Below, in pieces: positions 30,379-40,716 of a DNA stretch of 64,000 bases; position 1 is the stretch's first letter, and each line of letters begins with the position of its first letter. Source of the DNA: Erythrobacter litoralis (GTDB taxonomy: Bacteria > Pseudomonadota > Alphaproteobacteria > Sphingomonadales > Sphingomonadaceae). Both the position numbers and the translations under genes were made by a program. The notes under the pieces were generated by a model. That model did not search any database and had not been told where the DNA came from. It was given only the letters and a program-made list of their open reading frames with translations. Location: assembly GCF_029760855.1 (NCBI RefSeq), contig NZ_SOSI01000001.1, positions 62,001 through 126,000 of the forward strand, in the 5' to 3' direction.

Positions 30379-33300
30379 TCAGTAGTCGCGGCTGATCTCT
30401 GCAACTGCGCTTTCACGTCCAACGGTCGAGACGCTTGCCAGCAGGGATAGCCAGCGGGTGACACGGAACTCGACTTCGGTCGCGCTGTAGCCTCGCCCGT
30501 CGGTGATCAGCTCAACATAGATACGGCGGCCAATATTCTTGCCCAGCGCGACCGATGTTCCGCGATCCAGCACGGGATCGGCCGCGACGATCCGCAGCCG
30601 GTCGAGACCAATAGCGTCGCGCAGCTGATTGATCGGATCGAGCCCCGCCCCGCCCCTCAGGCTGGCGAGCGCCGTTCCCAATTGCAGCGCATCCGTGGCG
30701 GACAGGGAGGTGATTGATCCGCCGAACAGCAGGCGCGCGAGAATTTCCTCTTCCGGCAATACGGGTTCGGAGGAGAAGACGATCTCCGGTTCGGCCGAAG
30801 TCCCTGTCACGGTAGCGACGACGGTCAGACCCTGACGGTCGGTCTCCGCCCGGATGTCCAGCCGCGGATCGATCGCAGCGGTTTCGTCGAAGGCGATCTC
30901 GCCCCTGACCAGATCGAATTGCGTCCCGGCGAAGGTATACTCGCCCTGCACCAATTGCGCCGTGCCGCCGATACGCGGTTCGGCAGTCGTGCCGCGTAGC
31001 ACTACATTGGCGCCCCATTCGCTGTCCAAGCCGAGGCCGTCCACTTCGATGCGATTGTTGGCGCGCGCATCGATAAGATACCGCCATGGCCGCGACGTCG
31101 CAGTCCCCGGCGCACGATCGGGAGGAAGGTTGATTTCACGGGTCGCGATTTGCGGCAGACGAAGATCGTCCGCCGCCGTGCCGAGCGTCCAGCTCGCCCG
31201 GTTCACCCGCACTCGCCCGGCGATCGTTCCACCGAGCCCGTTCGACACGATACGCAACGGGCCCGTCACCGTTGCGCTGAGGCCGTTGGCATTGACGAGG
31301 CGGGCATTCGTGGCCGAAGCCTTGAGATCGAGCGTTGGGCCGCGAATTTCGGTGAAGCGTCGTTCGACCCGCTCGCCCAGACCGGCGAGATCGACGATCC
31401 CCGAACCGGTGACGCGCCCGCCGCCGCTCGTCTCGCCTTGGAACCGCTCGAGCCGCAAGCGCGAGCCGGCGAACCGGCCCCGCGCGCCGACATTGCGCAG
31501 GTCGGTTCCGGACAGGGTGCTGCGAACGCGCAGATCGTCGCTCGACAGACTGCCACGCACCGCCGGGTTGGCCAGCGTCCCGCTGGCATTCGCGGCGATG
31601 GCGATCGGCCCGGTGATATCAATCGCATCGACAGCCGCGAGCCGCCACAGGCTTTCCGCCGCTCCCTGGTAGCGCAGTTGCGCGGCTAGCCTCCCCTGTC
31701 GCAGTCGCTGCGTCAAATCGCCGGTCGGCGGCAGCCCCGTGATGATCGCCTGGATGCGGCCGCGCCGGATATCGGCATTGTTCAGCACCGCACGCGCTTC
31801 CAGCCGCGTCGGCTCCAGCCTCGCAACGAGGGACAAGTCAACCGGGCGAGAAGTCAGGATCAGGCCGGAGCGGGTAAGGTCGTCTACCTTCACGCGCAAA
31901 TCGGCGGTCGGCAGGGTTGTTGCCGTATCAGCATAGTCGATGACGCCGGAAATCGTGCCCCCGAGGCCGAGATCGGAGACGAGTGCATCGCTTAGGGAAA
32001 GCGGCAAGCTGGCCAGCTTCACTTGCGCACGGGTCTGGCCGTTCGAAGTCGTGCCGGTCAGCAAGGCTCCGCCTTCGCCGTACATGATTTGTGTTGGCTG
32101 AAGTCGCCAACCGTCATCGCCCACACGCTGGAGGATCGCCCGGCGCGGCATAGCGATCCGCCGCCCCGCGAAGGACCCGCGCGCAGCGACGCCGATCCGA
32201 TCGGGGCGGAACTGCGCGTTCAAATTGAGCGCGAACCGGCTGCCCCGCGAGCCGGAAATGTTCGCATCGACCTGCCCGGTGCCGTTGGTCACTTCGCCGC
32301 GCGCCGCCAGACGCCCGATGAAGAGCGAGCCGTAGGATAGCCCCCGCGCATTCGCCGTGCCGGAGAATGTCGTCCGTCCTGCCGCGATCACGCCGCGCGC
32401 ATCCACTTCTCCCTGCGCAATGGCGAGGCCACCGGTGCCTTCGAACCGCGCATTGCGCGCGGTGAGATCGAGGACCAGGCCTTGCCCTCCGCCGCGCGGA
32501 GCCAGTCCGATCGTTCCGTCGAGACCGCCGCCTGTCAGCGACAGCGTACCGCGTATCCCGCCATCGACGAGGCTGACGAGGCCGTCGACCTCGGTGTCCG
32601 AGACGCGCAACCGCTCGATGTCGATAAGGGTGGGGCCGCCTGCCCGCGAAGTAAGACCGAAGGCACCGTCGAACGGGCCGAGCACCGAGCTTCCGCTCGC
32701 ATCGATGGCGAACCCGTCCTGCGAGGGCGCAAGGGAAAGTCGCACATCGGAAAGGCCGCTTGCCGGTTCGGCGAATACGAAGGCTGCCGTCGGCCCGTTG
32801 TCGTCGATGCCGGCCTCAACGGTGAAGGGGCCGTACTGGGACTGCCTCCCCCTACCCGCAAGGACGGTGCGGCCATCGCGTACCGTCCCGTCGAGTGTCA
32901 TCGCGAGTTTTGCGGCGGTGACCCGGACATTGCCAAATTCAATAGGCCTACTTGCACCGGTCGCCAGCGAGCCGCCTACTGCGATGCTCGGCCCGGCAAG
33001 GGCGGCCAGCGTCGAATTCGTGACGCGAGCGATCCGGCCATTGAGATCGGCGCCGATGCGCCATGCTCCGGCACGTCCGAGGAACAGGTCGATCCGCGCA
33101 GTTCCATTAGCGACACCTATATTATCGAACTGCAAGCCTCGCGCCCGCACCGGGCCGGCCACGCGGTACGTTCCCGCGCCGAGATCGGCGCGCAGCGAGA
33201 GGTTCGCGCCCAGATCGCGAAATGCAAGCGCAAGATTGTCGCCGGTCAGGCGGCTTCCGGACAGGACGAGATTGCCCCTCCCCCGACCGTTTACGAGGCG

Positions 33301-34581
33301 GGGATCGACCCACGCATTGCCGCTCGTCACCCGCTGTACCCCAAGGTCCAGCGGAATGATCCACTGCGCCCCACCGCGCCGTGCAGTCCCCCTCTGGCGA
33401 AGGCCTGTGAAGCGAAACGTTCCGGTGCGCAGTTCCCCGACCCTCAAGTCGTGCCGGAGCGTAAGGTCGGCAAATGCGCCGTCGAGTACGGCCTCGAACC
33501 GCGTATCGGCGAGCCGAAGCCCCTCGCTCAACAGGGCGGGATTACGCACCCTTCCGGAAACACGGAAATCGCCGAACTGGTTTTCGGCAAGGTCTATCAA
33601 CCCCTCGCCGGTCGCGAAGATTCCGCTTCCGCCCAATACGATAGAGCCGTCGAACGTGCGATCGTCGATCCGGACATTTGCATCCAGCGCAACATCCTCT
33701 CCAAGCGCACGCGCAGCAAGCCCGGTCAGGAAATCGGATAGGTCGACCCTTCCCAGCGCGCCGAAGCGGCCTGCCCGGTTGGACAATTGGAGGGCCGCGA
33801 CCCGCTGCCCTTCGGATCGCGCAACCAGCACCCCGTTCCATTCCCGCCACGATCCCGAACCGCGAACGCGCGCCGTGTAAGGATTTTCAAGCCCTGCCAA
33901 ACGCGTCAGCGGGCCTTGCCGGGCGGCCGCCAGGTCGAGTGATAGCGCGAACCGGTCGCGATCGGGCGCGGCGTCCAGCATTATGGCGAGCCGGTCCTCT
34001 TCGCCCACGATCGCGCGGCCATCTAGAAGCAATCGCCGGTCGTCGATCTGCACATTCGCCAGCAGATCGACCCGCTGCGCTACGTCACCCGCGATTCCGG
34101 GCGCGAGCATCAGATTTTCTACCTCCAGCCGGTCGACCGAAATATCGAAGCCGGGAAGGATTGGATTGTCTTCCTCGCTGGCGAGAAATTTCGGCAGGCG
34201 TGCAAGCGTCGCCCGGCGTAGGGCGAGCTTGTCGATGTCCAACCGGTTGCTAAGCCAACCGCGGGGATGCCAGTCGATCTCAATACGCGGAACCGTTGCG
34301 AACGGGCCTTGCGGATCGGAAAGCACGACATCGTGCAACACGGCCTCGCCGTAGATGTTGCCGTCGATACGACCGATGCGGACATTAAGGCCGTTAGGGA
34401 AGGTCCGCTCGGTAATGAGGTTGGCAAGAAACCGCTCCCCGAGGGGCGTATTCAGCAAGGCGACCGCCCCGATGGCCAAGAGCACCGCCGCGGCGACAAG
34501 ACCCCACGCCCATTTAACGACGCGCTTGCCCCATTCGCGCCGCGGCGTGTCGTTTTGCGCCGGAAGGTCCGCGCCCTCCAT
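30379..34581 (-). CDS. tamB: Translocation and assembly module protein TamB
   Basis: Very large inner-membrane-anchored periplasmic protein that works with TamA in outer membrane protein insertion and, in other bacteria, phospholipid transport between the membranes. 1400 aa: N-terminal anchor (AWGLVAAAVLLAIGAVALL, residues 25-43), then the repetitive beta-strand AsmA/DUF490-like body rich in G-x-L and hydrophobic/polar alternation, and the conserved C-terminal DUF490 part with SEPVLPEEEILARLLFG and DPVLDRGTSVALGKNIG. Its ATG overlaps the tamA stop by one base (TGATG). Confidence 0.93.
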   Translation of the reverse strand: MEGADLPAQNDTPRREWGKRVVKWAWGLVAAAVLLAIGAVALLNTPLGERFLANLITERTFPNGLNVRIGRIDGNIYGEAVLHDVVLSDPQGPFATVPRIEIDWHPRGWLSNRLDIDKLALRRATLARLPKFLASEEDNPILPGFDISVDRLEVENLMLAPGIAGDVAQRVDLLANVQIDDRRLLLDGRAIVGEEDRLAIMLDAAPDRDRFALSLDLAAARQGPLTRLAGLENPYTARVRGSGSWREWNGVLVARSEGQRVAALQLSNRAGRFGALGRVDLSDFLTGLAARALGEDVALDANVRIDDRTFDGSIVLGGSGIFATGEGLIDLAENQFGDFRVSGRVRNPALLSEGLRLADTRFEAVLDGAFADLTLRHDLRVGELRTGTFRFTGLRQRGTARRGGAQWIIPLDLGVQRVTSGNAWVDPRLVNGRGRGNLVLSGSRLTGDNLALAFRDLGANLSLRADLGAGTYRVAGPVRARGLQFDNIGVANGTARIDLFLGRAGAWRIGADLNGRIARVTNSTLAALAGPSIAVGGSLATGASRPIEFGNVRVTAAKLAMTLDGTVRDGRTVLAGRGRQSQYGPFTVEAGIDDNGPTAAFVFAEPASGLSDVRLSLAPSQDGFAIDASGSSVLGPFDGAFGLTSRAGGPTLIDIERLRVSDTEVDGLVSLVDGGIRGTLSLTGGGLDGTIGLAPRGGGQGLVLDLTARNARFEGTGGLAIAQGEVDARGVIAAGRTTFSGTANARGLSYGSLFIGRLAARGEVTNGTGQVDANISGSRGSRFALNLNAQFRPDRIGVAARGSFAGRRIAMPRRAILQRVGDDGWRLQPTQIMYGEGGALLTGTTSNGQTRAQVKLASLPLSLSDALVSDLGLGGTISGVIDYADTATTLPTADLRVKVDDLTRSGLILTSRPVDLSLVARLEPTRLEARAVLNNADIRRGRIQAIITGLPPTGDLTQRLRQGRLAAQLRYQGAAESLWRLAAVDAIDITGPIAIAANASGTLANPAVRGSLSSDDLRVRSTLSGTDLRNVGARGRFAGSRLRLERFQGETSGGGRVTGSGIVDLAGLGERVERRFTEIRGPTLDLKASATNARLVNANGLSATVTGPLRIVSNGLGGTIAGRVRVNRASWTLGTAADDLRLPQIATREINLPPDRAPGTATSRPWRYLIDARANNRIEVDGLGLDSEWGANVVLRGTTAEPRIGGTAQLVQGEYTFAGTQFDLVRGEIAFDETAAIDPRLDIRAETDRQGLTVVATVTGTSAEPEIVFSSEPVLPEEEILARLLFGGSITSLSATDALQLGTALASLRGGAGLDPINQLRDAIGLDRLRIVAADPVLDRGTSVALGKNIGRRIYVELITDGRGYSATEVEFRVTRWLSLLASVSTVGRESAVAEISRDY

Positions 34582-36776
34582 CAGAAGGCCTGCCCAAGCG
34601 ATACGTAAACGGCGACTGGCGAATCGGTCGGCTCGGGGTTGAGCGGTGTGCCGACATCGACACGGATCGGTCCGAAGCTGGTAAGGTACCGGATACCGAC
34701 GCCGGCCCCGTATTTCACGAAACGGAAATCCGGCGTCGGTGAAATCGATACGGCGCCGGCATCAAAAAACGGGACGACCGATAGTGAATCGTCGAACAGT
34801 CCGGTCTGGATGCGCGCCTCTATCGAAGCTTCGACGAGACTGCGTCCCCCGAGCGGCTGGCCAAGCTCGTCGCGCGGGCCGACCGTCTCGTAACCATAGC
34901 CGCGAACCGAGGAACCGCCGCCTGCATAGAGCCTGCGGGAAGGCGCGATCCCGAACAGTTCCGCGCCCTGAATAGTAGCCGCGCGCAGTCGCCCCGCCAA
35001 TACGATCCGGTCGCTCGCCCGGCGGTAATAGCTCGCATCACCTTGCAGCCGGACATACTGAAAACTGCGGCCCGCCGTCTGCGAGAACTCCGGCGAAACG
35101 AAGCCGGTAAGGCGATAGCCGGTGGTCGGATCGAGCAGCGAGTCCGACGTATCGACAGTTCCGCGCGCGAAGACCGAACCAATGAAATAGGTCTGCCGCG
35201 GTAGCGGAATGCCCTCGAACACCCGGTTGCGCTCGTCCGTGGCAAGGATTTCCGCGCCCAATCCCCAGCTGAAAGGTTTCTGGAACAGGAGGGTAGAAAG
35301 CTTTTCGAACGTTCCGCGCACCGCAACGGTGTTCGCGTCGTAGGCTTCGGTATCGACGGCGCGGGCATAGGTATCGAGGGTGAGGACCTTGTCCCGGCCG
35401 GTGAAGTTGTTCTTGCGAAAGGTCACCCCGCCCAACTGTTCGCGCGTGCCGAGGATGGCGCGGACGCGCAGCATCCCTTCCGGTGGGAACAGGTTGCGGT
35501 GTTCCCACGCGGCTTGGACGCGAACGCCTTCCTCCGCGCCGTAACCGATGGCGCCCGATATCGTGCGCAGTTTTGCAGGAGTCAGCCCCACATCGAGCGC
35601 AACGATGCCGGGCTCGTCCCCGTTCGGCGCTGATACTTCGCGCGGTGTGATTTCGATCGACGACACGAGACTTGTGGCCGCGATGGCGCGCCGCAGATCG
35701 AGTTCGAGACTGCGCTGGTAGATATCGCCGGGTTCGAACCGCGCGATCGAGCCGAGATGCTCGCCGGAAAGAAATTGCGGGTCGTCACTCGTAACCTCAC
35801 CGAACACATATTTCCCGTTCGGCTGCACCGTGAGCGTGAGATCCCCCTCGCTACGCGCGTGATCGATCAGCAGGCGCGGTGCGGCGATTTCGGCAAAGGC
35901 ATAGCCGGTTTCGCCAAGCGCCTCGTCCAGCGCGAATTGCTGTTGGACCAGAACGTCGGACTGAAGGAAGTCGCCGGACTGGATCGCGAATGTCTCGCGC
36001 AAGCTGGCATAGTCGGGTGCGCTGTCGAGATTGCCGAGATCAATCGCACCATAGCGATAGCGCGGTCCGGGAATGATATCGAACCGCACGGTCGGATCGG
36101 TCGCCGCCGATGTCTCGGTCGGGCTTTCTTCCACTCCGACAGAGCGGATGATCTCGCCGTCGTAATAGCCGTATACGCGCAGGAGATTGGCGAGCAGGTC
36201 CTCGTCGGACCGGGCGCGAGCGCCGAGCTGCGCGATGCTTTCGTCGTCGCTTTCCAGCTCCTCGATTGTCGAGAGTGCCGCGAACCGATCGACGAAATCG
36301 CCCCGCTCAGTGAAGGGCGGTTCCTTTTGCGGAAATGCGAGGACGAGATTGTCGCCGAGCCGCTCGATCTCCGCATCGGCGAAAGCGATATCGGGCGCAT
36401 CGGTTTCGAGATCGGCAAATACGACCTCTTCTTCCGGTTCCAGAGGCTCGAACCCTTCGATCGCTATATCGGTCGGCCATGGGACGATCGCACCGGGAAC
36501 TTCGGATATCGGCGTGTCCGGTTCCGGTTCGATGACGTCCTGATCGAGCGGAACGGCAGGCAGCGTTTCGGTCGCCCAATCCTCCGGGTTCTCGACCGCG
36601 CTGTCGGGAATGAGGTCTTCAAGGTTCGGCGTCGTTTGCCGGTCCTGCGCCGCTGCATCCGACGCAGACCCGAGAAGGATCTGAAGCCCCGCGCACAGCG
36701 CTAGGGCCGATGCCCTATTCGGCCAGCGTATAATCCAGTCGCGAGCCGTCCTTTGCGGGAAGCCTGTCCGCACCAT
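34581..36776 (-). CDS. tamA: Outer membrane translocation and assembly module protein TamA
   Basis: BamA-family outer-membrane protein, about 731 aa. After a signal sequence ([21 protein letters not shown]) comes an unusual stretch of some 100 residues rich in aspartate, glutamate and proline, then POTRA repeats (including [18 protein letters not shown]) and the C-terminal beta barrel with the L6 motif [19 protein letters not shown] and a final aromatic residue (SLGQAF). The start is uncertain: ATG 36776 gives a long basic leader and a 62-base overlap with ate. No ATG or GTG lies closer to the signal peptide. Confidence 0.88.
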   Translation of the reverse strand: MVRTGFPQRTARDWIIRWPNRASALALCAGLQILLGSASDAAAQDRQTTPNLEDLIPDSAVENPEDWATETLPAVPLDQDVIEPEPDTPISEVPGAIVPWPTDIAIEGFEPLEPEEEVVFADLETDAPDIAFADAEIERLGDNLVLAFPQKEPPFTERGDFVDRFAALSTIEELESDDESIAQLGARARSDEDLLANLLRVYGYYDGEIIRSVGVEESPTETSAATDPTVRFDIIPGPRYRYGAIDLGNLDSAPDYASLRETFAIQSGDFLQSDVLVQQQFALDEALGETGYAFAEIAAPRLLIDHARSEGDLTLTVQPNGKYVFGEVTSDDPQFLSGEHLGSIARFEPGDIYQRSLELDLRRAIAATSLVSSIEITPREVSAPNGDEPGIVALDVGLTPAKLRTISGAIGYGAEEGVRVQAAWEHRNLFPPEGMLRVRAILGTREQLGGVTFRKNNFTGRDKVLTLDTYARAVDTEAYDANTVAVRGTFEKLSTLLFQKPFSWGLGAEILATDERNRVFEGIPLPRQTYFIGSVFARGTVDTSDSLLDPTTGYRLTGFVSPEFSQTAGRSFQYVRLQGDASYYRRASDRIVLAGRLRAATIQGAELFGIAPSRRLYAGGGSSVRGYGYETVGPRDELGQPLGGRSLVEASIEARIQTGLFDDSLSVVPFFDAGAVSISPTPDFRFVKYGAGVGIRYLTSFGPIRVDVGTPLNPEPTDSPVAVYVSLGQAF

Positions 36777-37557
36777 GGCGGACGCGCGGCTTGGTCGCTT
36801 CGGCGATCCGGCGCTTCTGCTCGGCCTCGGGCATGCGCTCCCATCCGCTGCGGGTAAGCCGGTCGAGCGGACGGAAGCGGACCTTGTACTGCATCCGCTC
36901 CGAGCCATCGACCCAATAGCCCAGATACACATAGGGCAGACCGTGGGCGGCCGCACGCCGGATGTGCTCGAGAATGATAAAATTGCCAAACCCGCCACGA
37001 TCCTCAATGTCCGGGTCGTAGAAGCTGTAGATCATCGACAGCCCGTCGCCCTGGATATCGGTGAGGCAAGCCCCGATTAGCCTGCCAGGTTCGCCCCCCA
37101 CGCCGGGCTCCCGATATTCGACCATGTAGCTGGAAACAGGCGTGTGTTCCACCATATCCGCAAAATCGGATTCGTCCATTTCCGCCATGCCGCCGCCGGG
37201 ATGCCGTGCGGCGAGATAACGGCGCAGCAAGTCGTACTGCTCATCGGTCGCCCAGGGGCGGCATTCGCTGACCTCGACGTCGCGATTGGCTTTGATCGTG
37301 CGCTTCTGGCTGCTCGACGGCTTGAATTCGTCGGCCACGACGCGGACCGAAACGCAGGCCTGGCAATCGAGGCAGGAGGGGCGATAGGCGACTGTCTGGC
37401 TGCGGCGGAACCCGATGCGGCCCAGTGCCTCGTTCAGCTCGTCCGCATTCTCGCCCCGCAATTCGGTGAAGACCTTGCGCTCGAACTTGCCCGGCAGATA
37501 GGGGCAGGCCGAAGGGCTGGTCACGAAAAAGCGGGGGAAGCGGATGGGGGCCGTCAC
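36715..37557 (-). CDS. ate: Aspartate/glutamate leucyltransferase (arginyl-tRNA-protein transferase family)
   Basis: N-end rule enzyme that adds an amino acid from aminoacyl-tRNA to the N-terminus of proteins starting with Asp or Glu, marking them for ClpS/ClpAP. 280 aa with the N-terminal CPYLPG and [13 protein letters not shown] cysteines and the C-terminal [21 protein letters not shown] block. The bacterial Bpt form transfers leucine, so the symbol bpt would also be right. Starts at GTG 37557. First gene of the ate-tamA-tamB unit. Confidence 0.92.
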   Translation of the reverse strand: MTAPIRFPRFFVTSPSACPYLPGKFERKVFTELRGENADELNEALGRIGFRRSQTVAYRPSCLDCQACVSVRVVADEFKPSSSQKRTIKANRDVEVSECRPWATDEQYDLLRRYLAARHPGGGMAEMDESDFADMVEHTPVSSYMVEYREPGVGGEPGRLIGACLTDIQGDGLSMIYSFYDPDIEDRGGFGNFIILEHIRRAAAHGLPYVYLGYWVDGSERMQYKVRFRPLDRLTRSGWERMPEAEQKRRIAEATKPRVRHGADRLPAKDGSRLDYTLAE

Positions 37558-37629
37558 GGTATCGCGCGTCCTTTCACGTCGGAAAAATTGCTGTTCTCTC
37601 GACGCTTATATGCCCCACCGGGCCATCCG

Positions 37630-37646
37630 TTAAAAGGCTCTTAACC
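37630..37646 (-). promoter_or_regulatory. Candidate CtrA binding site upstream of ate-tamA-tamB
   Basis: TTAA (37630-37633), seven bases, then TTAACC (37641-37646) match the full CtrA consensus TTAA-N7-TTAAC. It lies between the ilvA stop (37690) and the ate GTG (37557), 73 to 89 bases upstream of the latter. It is the only complete TTAA-N7-TTAA pair I found in the window. CtrA is a cell-cycle and motility regulator widespread in alphaproteobacteria, including Sphingomonadales. Confidence 0.5.
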
Positions 37647-37689
37647 ACGAAAATTCGCGGATCGTTAAAATTCTCGCTCCGCCCGACGG

Positions 37690-38943
37690 TCAGTCCAGCT
37701 CGGCTAGCTCTACGTGATAGCCCTTTGCCCGCAAGGCGTCCGACAGGCGATCGATCTGCGATCCGTCACGCGCCTCGCATTCGATCTCGGTGATGAGACC
37801 CTTGGCGGGAAGGCTGGTGAAGATGCGCTGGTGATAGATCTCGATGATGTTGACGTTATGCGCATCGAATTCGCGCATCACCTTGAACAGCGCGCCGGGC
37901 CGATCCTGCAAGGTGATGCGGAGCCTCGCGAGGCGACCGGACCGGGCGAGATCGCGCAGCAAGACATTGGCGAGGAGCCGCGTATCGATGTTGCCGCCGC
38001 ACAGCACCAGGCCGACGGTCTTGCCCGCGAACTTTTCCGGGTTCGACAGCACTGCCGCCAGACCCGCCGCGCCGGCCCCTTCGACCACCGTCTTTTCGAT
38101 CTGCAGCAGCAGCGAAACCGAATGTTCGAGATAGGCCTCCTCGACCAGCAGGATCTCGTCGACCAATTCGCCGATGATCTGCGAGGTGAATGCGCCCGGC
38201 GCCTTTACCGCGATGCCTTCCGCCAGCGTATCGCCGCCGCAAGGTTGGGCATCGCCGGTGACGTGGGAATACATCGAGGGATATAGCCGCGCCTGCACCC
38301 CGATCATCTCGATCTTCGGGTTCAGCGCGTCCGCCACCGTCGCCATTCCGCTCATAAGCCCGCCCCCGCCGATCGGCACGACGAGGCAATCGAAATTGTC
38401 CTTTTGCTCGAGCATCTCGAGCGCGACGGTGCCTTGCCCTGCGGCGACCTTCGGATCGTCGAACGGATGGACGAAGGTCAGCCCCCGCTCGGCTTCGAGG
38501 GTGCGGGCATGGGCATAGGCTTCGTCGAACGTCTCACCATAAAGCTCGACATTACCGCCGACGCTTTCGGTTTGCATCACCTTCACGCTCGGCGTGGTCT
38601 GCGGCATCACGATCGTGACGGGAACGCCGAGCCTGCGCCCGTGATAGGACAGCCCCTGCGAATGATTGCCGGCCGACGCGGCAATCACCCCGCGGCTGCG
38701 CTGCTCTTCGCTCAATTGCAACAGGGCGTTCAGCGCGCCGCGTTCCTTGTAGGCGGCGGTAAATTGCTGGTTCTCGAATTTCAGCCAGATGTCCGCACCG
38801 GTAATTTCAGACAGGGTGATGGAGCGCATCATGGGCGTCTTGACCACCGCCCCCTCGATCCGGCGGGCGGCTTCGCGCACGTCGTCCAGCGTCAGGAGGT
38901 CGCGCGCAGTCGGCGCGGGCGTTGCGGCTTGGGCCTCGGTCAT
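37690..38943 (-). CDS. ilvA: Threonine ammonia-lyase
   Basis: PLP enzyme that deaminates threonine to 2-oxobutanoate for isoleucine synthesis. 417 aa: PLP lysine in FENQQFTAAYKERGALNAL, the glycine loop VPIGGGGLMSGMATV, SAGNHSQGLSYHGR, and a C-terminal ACT domain (LRITLQDRPGALFKVMREFDAHNVNIIEIYHQR). A single ACT domain resembles the alphaproteobacterial and Corynebacterium-like short form rather than the two-domain E. coli IlvA. ATG 38943 chosen; the frame continues 18 codons upstream. Confidence 0.92.
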   Translation of the reverse strand: MTEAQAATPAPTARDLLTLDDVREAARRIEGAVVKTPMMRSITLSEITGADIWLKFENQQFTAAYKERGALNALLQLSEEQRSRGVIAASAGNHSQGLSYHGRRLGVPVTIVMPQTTPSVKVMQTESVGGNVELYGETFDEAYAHARTLEAERGLTFVHPFDDPKVAAGQGTVALEMLEQKDNFDCLVVPIGGGGLMSGMATVADALNPKIEMIGVQARLYPSMYSHVTGDAQPCGGDTLAEGIAVKAPGAFTSQIIGELVDEILLVEEAYLEHSVSLLLQIEKTVVEGAGAAGLAAVLSNPEKFAGKTVGLVLCGGNIDTRLLANVLLRDLARSGRLARLRITLQDRPGALFKVMREFDAHNVNIIEIYHQRIFTSLPAKGLITEIECEARDGSQIDRLSDALRAKGYHVELAELD

Positions 38944-39060
38944 GGCCGCTGCCCTACGGAACGCCCGCGACGCGCGCAATTGCGGAAAGGGTTTCACCGC
39001 GCCAAGCTATCGCTTAGGCATCCGCGCCAAAGCATCGTTCGCAAACGGGGTCGTCATACC

Positions 39061-40716
39061 ATGAAGCCGCTTCTCACCGCCGCCATATCCGCTCTCGCTC
39101 TCCTGACGGCGACGCCCGCACTCGCGGATACGCTGGTCGACAACGTGCAGGGCATCACCGTAGGCGAAAACGGCGAAATCGAGCGGTTCGAAGCGCTGGT
39201 GATCGATGACGATGGCAAGATCGCGCGTGTGCTCGAACGCGGCGAGGAACGGCCACGCACCGATTATCGCGAAGATGGCGAAGGCCGCATCATGCTGCCC
39301 GGTCTAATTGACGCGCATGTCCACGTCATGGGGCTCGGCCTCGCAGCGCTGACCCTCGACCTCTCGGACACCAATTCGCTGGACGAAGCGCTCGCGAAAA
39401 TCCGTAGCTTCGCGGTAGAGAACGACAGCCGCCCCTGGATTCTCGGACGCGGATGGAACCAGGAAAAGTGGGGCCTCGGCCGCTTTCCGACTGCAGCGGA
39501 ACTGGATAGCGCGGTGGGCGACCGGCCTGTCTATCTTCAACGGGTCGACGGTCATGCCGGGTGGGCGAACACGCTCGCTCTCCAAGCCGCCGGTATTACC
39601 GCACAGACCAAATCGCCGGCCGGCGGGCGGGTCGAGCGGCTGCCGGGATCGCAGGAGCCTTCGGGCATATTCGTCGATGCTGCAGAGGCGCTGATGCAGG
39701 ACGCGATCCCCGCGCCCCGCCCGGCCGAACGCGACCTCGCACTGCGAGAAGCGCAGAACCGGCTGCACAGTTTCGGCATTACGGCCGTCGCGGATATGGG
39801 CACGACGATCGAGGACTGGCAGGCCTTTCGCCGCGCGGGCGATAACGGCACGTTGAACGTGCGGATCATGTCCTATGCCGCCGGCCCCGAACAGATGGTG
39901 CTGATCGGAGGATCGGGCCCGACGCCATGGCTCTATGACGACAAGCTGCGGATGAACGGGGTGAAACTCTATCTCGATGGCGCGCTGGGCAGCCGGGGCG
40001 CGTGGCTCAAGCAACCCTATGCCGACGATCCCAAGAACACCGGCCTCCCCCTGCTCGCCCCCGCCCAGTTCCGCAATATTCTCGTACGTGCGGCACAAGG
40101 CGGATTCCAGCCCGCCATCCACGCCATCGGAGACCGGGCCAATGCCGAGGCGCTGAATGCCGTTGGCGAGATTGCCGAGAGCTTTCCGCAGGATTTGCGC
40201 TGGCGCATCGAACACGCGCAGATCGTGGACCCGGCCGATATCCCCAAATTCGGCGAGCACGGCATCATCGCGAGCATGCAGCCGACCCACCAGACGTCCG
40301 ACCGGACCATGGCCGAAGCGCGGCTCGACCCGACCCGCCTCGCCGGGGCCTATGCGTGGAACTCGATTCATGAAGCGGGCGCGAAGCTTGCCTTCGGGTC
40401 CGACGCGCCTGTCGAAACCCCCGACGTCTTCGCCGGCTTCGCCGCAGCGATCAGCCGCACCGATGCGAACGGCCAACCGTTCGGCGGATGGTTACCACAG
40501 GAACGCGTAAGCCGCGAGGAAGCCTTTGCCGCTTTCACTGCCGACGCCGCCTATGCCGGGTTCGCCGAGGGCCGGTTCGGACGGCTCGCCGAAGGCGAAC
40601 GAGCCGATTTCGTGCTGGTCGACCGCGACCCGCTGCTCGCCACGCCGGAAGAGATCCGTGCGACCAAGGTGCTGCAGACATGGGTCGGCGGGCAGAAGGT
40701 TTACGAAGCGGACTGA
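39061..40716 (+). CDS. Exported metal-dependent amidohydrolase (YtcJ-like)
   Basis: 551 aa with a signal peptide ending ALA-D (MKPLLTAAISALALLTATPALAD). Amidohydrolase family 3 marks: LPGLIDAHVHVMGLG (metal histidines), GVKLYLDGALGSRGAWL, HAIGDRANAEAL, WRIEHAQIVDP and FGSDAPVETPDVFAG (metal aspartate). Probably a periplasmic hydrolase of amide or cyclic amide bonds; the substrate is not evident. Head to head with ilvA (gap 117 bases), and its end overlaps tatC by 16 bases. Confidence 0.88.
   Translation: MKPLLTAAISALALLTATPALADTLVDNVQGITVGENGEIERFEALVIDDDGKIARVLERGEERPRTDYREDGEGRIMLPGLIDAHVHVMGLGLAALTLDLSDTNSLDEALAKIRSFAVENDSRPWILGRGWNQEKWGLGRFPTAAELDSAVGDRPVYLQRVDGHAGWANTLALQAAGITAQTKSPAGGRVERLPGSQEPSGIFVDAAEALMQDAIPAPRPAERDLALREAQNRLHSFGITAVADMGTTIEDWQAFRRAGDNGTLNVRIMSYAAGPEQMVLIGGSGPTPWLYDDKLRMNGVKLYLDGALGSRGAWLKQPYADDPKNTGLPLLAPAQFRNILVRAAQGGFQPAIHAIGDRANAEALNAVGEIAESFPQDLRWRIEHAQIVDPADIPKFGEHGIIASMQPTHQTSDRTMAEARLDPTRLAGAYAWNSIHEAGAKLAFGSDAPVETPDVFAGFAAAISRTDANGQPFGGWLPQERVSREEAFAAFTADAAYAGFAEGRFGRLAEGERADFVLVDRDPLLATPEEIRATKVLQTWVGGQKVYEAD

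Noticed and set aside
32357..33880. 507-codon plus-strand frame opposite tamB
   Set aside because: Low-complexity Arg/Pro/Ser composition and antisense to TamB, whose family features are clear.
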